The notes below the pieces were generated by a model, which was given only the letters and a program-made list of their open reading frames with translations, had not been told where the DNA came from and searched no databases. From positions 1 through 11,735 of the forward strand of contig CALSCQ010002469.1 of the NCBI GenBank assembly GCA_943704525.1: a stretch of DNA of 11,735 nucleotides, written 5' to 3'. The DNA is from Pigoraptor vietnamica (Eukaryota > Opisthokonta > Filasterea). Positions within the stretch are counted from its first letter, which is position 1. Every line of letters starts with the position of its first letter. The position numbers and the translations under genes were made by a program. This document shows positions 7,441 to 11,735 of this stretch, in pieces.

Positions 7441-10400
7441 TCACGCCTGCGCCAGTTTGTACTTGATGAAGCGAGAGAGATTCAGGCGCGCGTCGTCCGC
7501 GCGCCCGACAATCGCACGCGGCAACCGCCGGCGCTTTGCATCCGCGACCTGTGGGCAGTCGGAATTCATTCAACAATCTGGTTGCTTGCAAAGACCACGC
7601 GAATGAAGCACGCACACCAACACACACACGCAAACGCGCAAAGGCGCGCACACGCATGCGCCGTCTCTGCCATTCATCACAAACCACGACACGTACCCTT
7701 TCACGCAGCACGGGAAGAAACATCTGAAGCTTCGGCACGAGTTCCAGAGCCGCAATTACGGGTCCGCACACTTCGGCATACCCGTCGAAAATCGAGTTGA
7801 GCACCTCGCTCACCACCTCAAGGCTGCTGTCTTGGAAGAGTGACCACAACAGCGCCTCGCCAATCGGCTGCAACAAACGGACAGATATCAGCGGAGAGAC
7901 CACACATCCACAACCAACCGAGGCAGTTGCGAATAAGCGCCGTTTCGCATGCGACCAAAATACGACAGAGGACCAAAAAAAAAAACGATCACTACGACAG
8001 AGGAGACGGCGCGCACCTGCAGTGCGTCGGCGGAGGACGGCTGCTGTGCGAAGAGGCCCAACATGCCCGCTGCATGCACGCGCACGGCCTCCGACGACGA
8101 CCGGAGGAGCGCCGATATGTCGCCAACGGCTGCCGTCGGCATCTGAGTCGGAAGAAAGGTTCAGCTGAGCAGTCGCGCAAAACAGAACCCCACAGCGCAG
8201 AAGGACAAGCGAAATGAGTGCCTGCGAGTACACGTGTGTAGCTTCCGCGCTACCGTGCAACCCCACCTCCATTCCGCCCTTTCGCGCCGTCCGCAGCACA
8301 GCCCACATTGCGCCGGTGAGGGCTTCCACAAAGCGATCGCTCGACTTGTCCGAAATGGCCGCAATCTGCGCACGCACACCCCACTGAGTGCGAGAATCAC
8401 ACACCCCCACACATGCGCTGCTATGTATCCTACGACTTGCATTCGTCGTTTAACGTGCACACGCATGCATACGCGCTCATTACACAACCCATCGACGCCA
8501 AAGAAACAGAAACACACCTCCGCAAGTCCCTGCCACAGCTCGTGCGGCCCCGACCCAACGGCCGCCGCGCCCATCGTCTCAATCATGTTGCCGAGGCACG
8601 TGATTGCCGCTGTCTGACACGACGACAGCCTCTCGGCAAGCACGCGACCCTCGGGGTGGGCCGAGTACACCTGTTGCACCGCCGGCGCAGGGCGGCACCG
8701 TGCAACCACGCGCGCGGGGATGCCGGATGCGATGATCGCCTGCGCAATCTGCGACGGAAGGCCCTCGTCCTCGACCTCCGACGTCGTTGGGACGGCGCCC
8801 GTCTCATCCTCATCGTTGCCCTCCGCACCATCGACGTCTTCCCACTCGCCTAGATGGTCCATGGGAGACAAGAATGAGTAATACACAGCACATTACAGAG
8901 CTGGTGTCACCTGGCGAAATCGCTGACGAAAGCGCCTTTTCGCAAATCGCACCCACCGCCAGTCGCAGTCAAGTCCGATGAGCATAGATTGGTGAGCACT
9001 TCGAGAGCGACTTGTTGCGCCTCAAGCGCCGTTTGCACACGCTGCAACGCCAGCTACGCGCCGTGGACACCAAGCGCGTCAGAAAAAGGCGACAGGGAAT
9101 GCGACGTGGTGCTACCGAACGTGCTACACAACGTGCTACCGAACGCGCCACACATACTGTAAAAAAGCATGAACCTGCACCCACCCGCGCCGAATTGTGC
9201 GTGTTTGCCGTGTGATCATCGCGGTGCTCTGGCGGCTCTTGCACAACGGGAATCTATGGGCGATAGGGGTGCAATGTGGTAGGAGAGGGGGAGGGGGGGA
9301 TGTTAGCAAAGGCGAATGGGGAGATGCTTGCGCACAAATCCATACGCCACCATGGAATAATGCGACAGGGAGAAAGAAAACCATCCCACTCAGACAACAC
9401 AGTCCAACAACAGTCTGCCAACGATGGGCCATCACATCATCATCGCACCGTCGCCAACGTAGACGCCAGGCCGGCGAGTGCAGCGGCGCCGTCGTAGTCG
9501 AGGGTTGCGGCAATCGGCGCCACAATTTGAGGCCGCAATTCGACGCCCGAAATCGACGAAACGGCGCCGGACGAGTTCAGCAGAATGCCTACACCAGAAA
9601 GAGCGCAGTGAGCGACCCGACTAACAGGCGGGGAAGGGGAGAACGAAAGGTGTGCGTGCTGTGCGCCTAATACCGAATGAAGGGTAGTGCGTTGTCCCCT
9701 CAACATCGACTTGCCCAAACGCCGTACACCCATTGATGCAAAGACACCAGTGAACAACGACTTCGCGCGAGCGTCGCCCAGATCGATGTTGTCCATACCC
9801 CCCACATCGCGGCACACACACAAACACACCTGCTGCGAGAGCGCGGATGAGAAGGAGGTCGGCGGAGTCGCCCACGTCCATGTTGAGGGCGGCAACAATG
9901 CGATCCGCTGCTTCCGGACGCGCGCAAAACTGCGCCACACCCTCGTCGTTGTCCTCAAGCGCGGTGTACAGGCACTGGGCTGCGGGGTAGAGTTGGATGT
10001 CGGATCAGCGAAAATCAAAGACGTGTGTCCATCGACTCCAGTGGTGGCGAGAGATGATGGAAGAAGACAGCCAACAAGAACCGAAGTGCCCCTTTCGGCC
10101 TGCGCACTGCGGGTTGTTTTACATTTACGGCGTGGTTCGCTCACCGGCTGCGATGCACATCGAGTGTGGCAATAGGTTCGGCTGCAGCGCAAAGGCGATG
10201 ACCGGCAGCTGGTTGCTTGCCGTCAGCCGCTTCAGGACAACGTCGCTGCTCTCGCTGCAGCGCGCAAATCACACCGTTAATAAAATGCAAGGGCACGATG
10301 GGACGTCAAAACACACCACCGAGAGTACAACGCGCACTACGAACGAGGCAGCACGCGTCACAAGCGAGGCCTCATAAAGTGACAGGGAACAAGCAGAGGA

Positions 10401-11498
10401 AATACAAGCGTGCTACAGGCGATGTTCTCAATGGCGATGGCAGGCGATGTTCTCAATGGCGATGGCGATGGACAAGACGTGCGGCCGAGAAGTGAATGAC
10501 GCGAGCGCAATTGCGACCAACACGTCGCCCATCCCACGTGCGCAACCCACCACAGGTTCCACAAGCAATGGAACGACTGTTCGAGAACGCGGCACACGAG
10601 CTCCAGCCGCGCCTTCTGAGTGGCAGACACCGCGTCGCCGTTCGCAGCCATAGGCAGCGCCTCGTCCAGCGCCTGCACACGGCATCAGAAGGAGTGAGTG
10701 CGCGAGTGTCACACGAAACGGCCGCAACACGCACAGACACACGCAACTATAAATTGACACAGTTAACGCGCCTCGAACTTGAGGAACGGCCTATTGCGCT
10801 AACAACTCTCAATCGCCGTGCAAACAACTCTCAATTGCCGTGAAAACACTCCAGCAGCCACGTTTTGGCACACCTGTTTCACGGCGAACAAGAGACTGTT
10901 CAGCACATCGTGTCCGGCAATGCTTTCGCACAGCGCATCTCCGCCGGCGACAGTCAAATTCCTGCGATGCGTACGTTGGGCGACTAAGAACACACACCAC
11001 ATGCGCAGAAAACACCGCACGCCACAACGACAGTCACAGAGCGACTTCAAAGCCATATCGAGGGGGATCCACTTTGCGCACCTGAGCGCGCCGGCAGCCT
11101 CCGCGCGCACTTCGTCGAATTGGTCCAGCAGTAAGTTTGCAAGACACGAAACGACATCGCCCTGGATCAGCGAAGGAAGGGCATTCGGGTCGAAGACGAC
11201 GTGCGCGAGGGTGTTGCAGGCGCACTCGCGGTCGTCCGCATCCACGCTCTTGAGCTGGAAATCAACACAACAAAACGTCAGAAAAACGCGGCGAGATCCA
11301 CTTTGATGAGAACGTCGACGCGGTGCGGCGAAGCACGAACGCAGTCATTACACGCGCCTTGTCCAAGAGGGAGACGCTGTTGTCGCCCGGTGCAATCTCT
11401 CCGGATGCCTCGGCGTCCTCAACGTCGGCGTCTGTGGGGGTGACAGTCTCGTTGACGCGACCGGCGCGCAGCCGTGCGGTGTTGCGCATCTTGCCCAT
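7441..11498 (-). CDS. HEATR3/Syo1-like ARM/HEAT-repeat protein (5S RNP import factor)
   Basis: Minus-strand gene, 13 exons: 11498-11352, 11254-11082, 10961-10874, 10672-10551, 10254-10145, 9979-9830, 9588-9449, 9041-8957, 8849-8518, 8365-8267, 8142-8017, 7867-7697, 7548-7441. All phases agree; spliced length is 1,851 nt, or 616 residues plus stop. Human HEATR3 is about 680 residues. Shared landmarks: N-terminal MGK plus a basic run; DRECACNTLAHVV; EVRAEAAGALRNLTVAGGDALCE; HCLWNLCESSDVV; QCLYTALEDNDEG; LLLIRALAAGILLN; EAQQVALEVLTNLC; an acidic WEDVDGAEGNDEDE loop; VVSEVLNSIFDGYAEV; and RLNLSRFIKYKLAQA at the end. Yeast Syo1 escorts ribosomal proteins uL18 and uL5 into the nucleus for 5S RNP assembly, and HEATR3 acts in the same pathway. 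The start is the ATG giving MGKMRN; an in-frame ATG 24 nt upstream (11522) would add eight residues. Confidence 0.92.
7605..7660. repeat. CA/CGCA-rich tract in intron 12 of the HEATR3-like gene
   Basis: ACACACACGC and GCGCACACGC steps in intron 12 (7696-7549); on the gene's own strand it reads GT-rich, like introns 1 and 7 of the receptor. Confidence 0.8.
8518..8849 (-). other. Exon 9 of the HEATR3-like gene: acidic loop and central HEAT repeats
   Basis: The largest exon of the gene (110 full codons). It opens with GEWEDVDGAEGNDEDETG, an acidic segment at the position of the acidic DDEWEEL stretch of HEATR3 (Syo1 also has an acidic internal loop), then helical HEAT sequence (PSQIAQAIIASGIP, SSCQTAAITCLGNMIETM). 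Splicing from exon 8 at 8957 joins LTNLCSSDLTATG to this segment, as in HEATR3. Confidence 0.85.
9107..9154. repeat. 12-bp minisatellite, four units, in intron 7 of the HEATR3-like gene
   Basis: Units of the type ACGTGCTACCGA / ACGTGCTACACA repeat four times (9107, 9119, 9131, 9143), alternating between the CGA and ACA endings; the first and last are degenerate. They lie in intron 7 (9448-9042), the gene's longest intron at 407 nt, close to the acceptor of exon 8. Confidence 0.8.
10416..10465. repeat. Perfect 25-bp tandem duplication in intron 4 of the HEATR3-like gene
   Basis: A unit beginning CAGGCGATGTTCTCAATGGC occurs at 10416-10440 and 10441-10465 with no mismatch, inside intron 4 (10550-10255). 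Perfect identity implies a recent event or an assembly duplication. Confidence 0.93.
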
Positions 11499-11735
11499 GC
11501 TTGATGAAGGTCGATGGCGCAATGTGTGCTCTGCTCTATTCAGTCTCTCGCAAAGTGCAAAGACGCTATTACTTGGAAGAAGGTCAAAGGTTAAGGGAAA
11601 GCGAGTGTCCCACGTGTAAGAGTGGGGGTCTTCTGAAATTCGCCATATCCCTAAATTTACCCAGATCCCACCAAATTTTTCATAAATAGCAACGTCGAGT
11701 CTTCCGAATTTCCTGCGTCGTAAAATTTCCCAAAT
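11499..11735 (-). promoter_or_regulatory. Putative promoter and 5' region of the HEATR3-like gene
   Basis: The sequence upstream of the MGK start turns visibly AT-rich from about 11620 to the window end, unlike the GC-rich rest. A palindromic CACGTG E-box lies at 11611-11616, about 113 nt upstream of the start codon. On the minus strand an AT-rich TATTTATGAAAAATTT element lies near 11670-11690. Core-promoter assignment is tentative, and the region could also serve a gene beyond the window. Confidence 0.4.

Noticed and set aside
7283-8410. 375-aa continuous minus-strand frame
   Set aside because: It reads through introns of the HEATR3-like gene; only parts (GALTGAMWAVLRTARKGGMEV and PIGEALLWSLFQ-like pieces) are exonic. 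The spliced model matches the family end to end.
9107-9154. Regularly spaced 12-bp repeats considered as a CRISPR-like array
   Set aside because: Units are directly tandem without spacers, imperfect, and inside a eukaryotic intron.

Overview
This is an intron-rich, GC-rich eukaryotic nuclear window carrying three protein genes: the 3' end of an actin gene (+), a complete multi-exon receptor tyrosine kinase-like gene (+), and a complete multi-exon HEATR3/Syo1-type ribosome-biogenesis gene (-). Bona fide tyrosine-kinase motifs (HRDLAARN, PVRW-x-APE), a signal peptide plus single-pass membrane topology, dense short introns and a GC-rich base composition suggest a unicellular holozoan, for example a choanoflagellate. 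Another deep-branching protist, such as an apusomonad, cannot be excluded from this window.

Layout. 1-230: last about 76 codons of actin. 231-955: actin 3' flank and upstream region of the next gene, with no gene seen. 956-7303 (+): 16 exons encoding, in order, a signal peptide, a PnrA/BMP-type (bacterial basic membrane protein, nucleoside-binding family) ectodomain, a Kelch beta-propeller, one transmembrane helix, a tyrosine kinase domain, and a tail with YxN and PDZ-ligand motifs. Exon boundaries and phases were worked out by hand; every junction is phase-consistent. One intron must be GC-AG and one exon is only 14 nt. In exon 14 the sequence around the kinase DFG motif is damaged: about 10 nt including DFG are missing and a second 1-nt shift lies in a G run about 35 nt downstream. 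The gene is therefore either broken, a truncated-kinase allele, or mis-assembled there.

7304-7440: a 137-nt convergent intergenic gap. 7441-11498 (-): 13 exons encoding a 616-residue HEAT/ARM-repeat protein that follows HEATR3/Syo1 from the N-terminal MGK to the C-terminal RLNLSRFIKY segment. 11499-11735: a more AT-rich upstream region, the likely promoter of this gene.

Many introns hold GT- or CA-rich microsatellites and small tandem duplications, and most 5' splice sites begin GTG. The three genes show no functional link; this looks like ordinary gene neighbourhood. The notable object is the receptor, which joins a bacterial-type small-ligand-binding domain to a Kelch propeller and a cytoplasmic tyrosine kinase.
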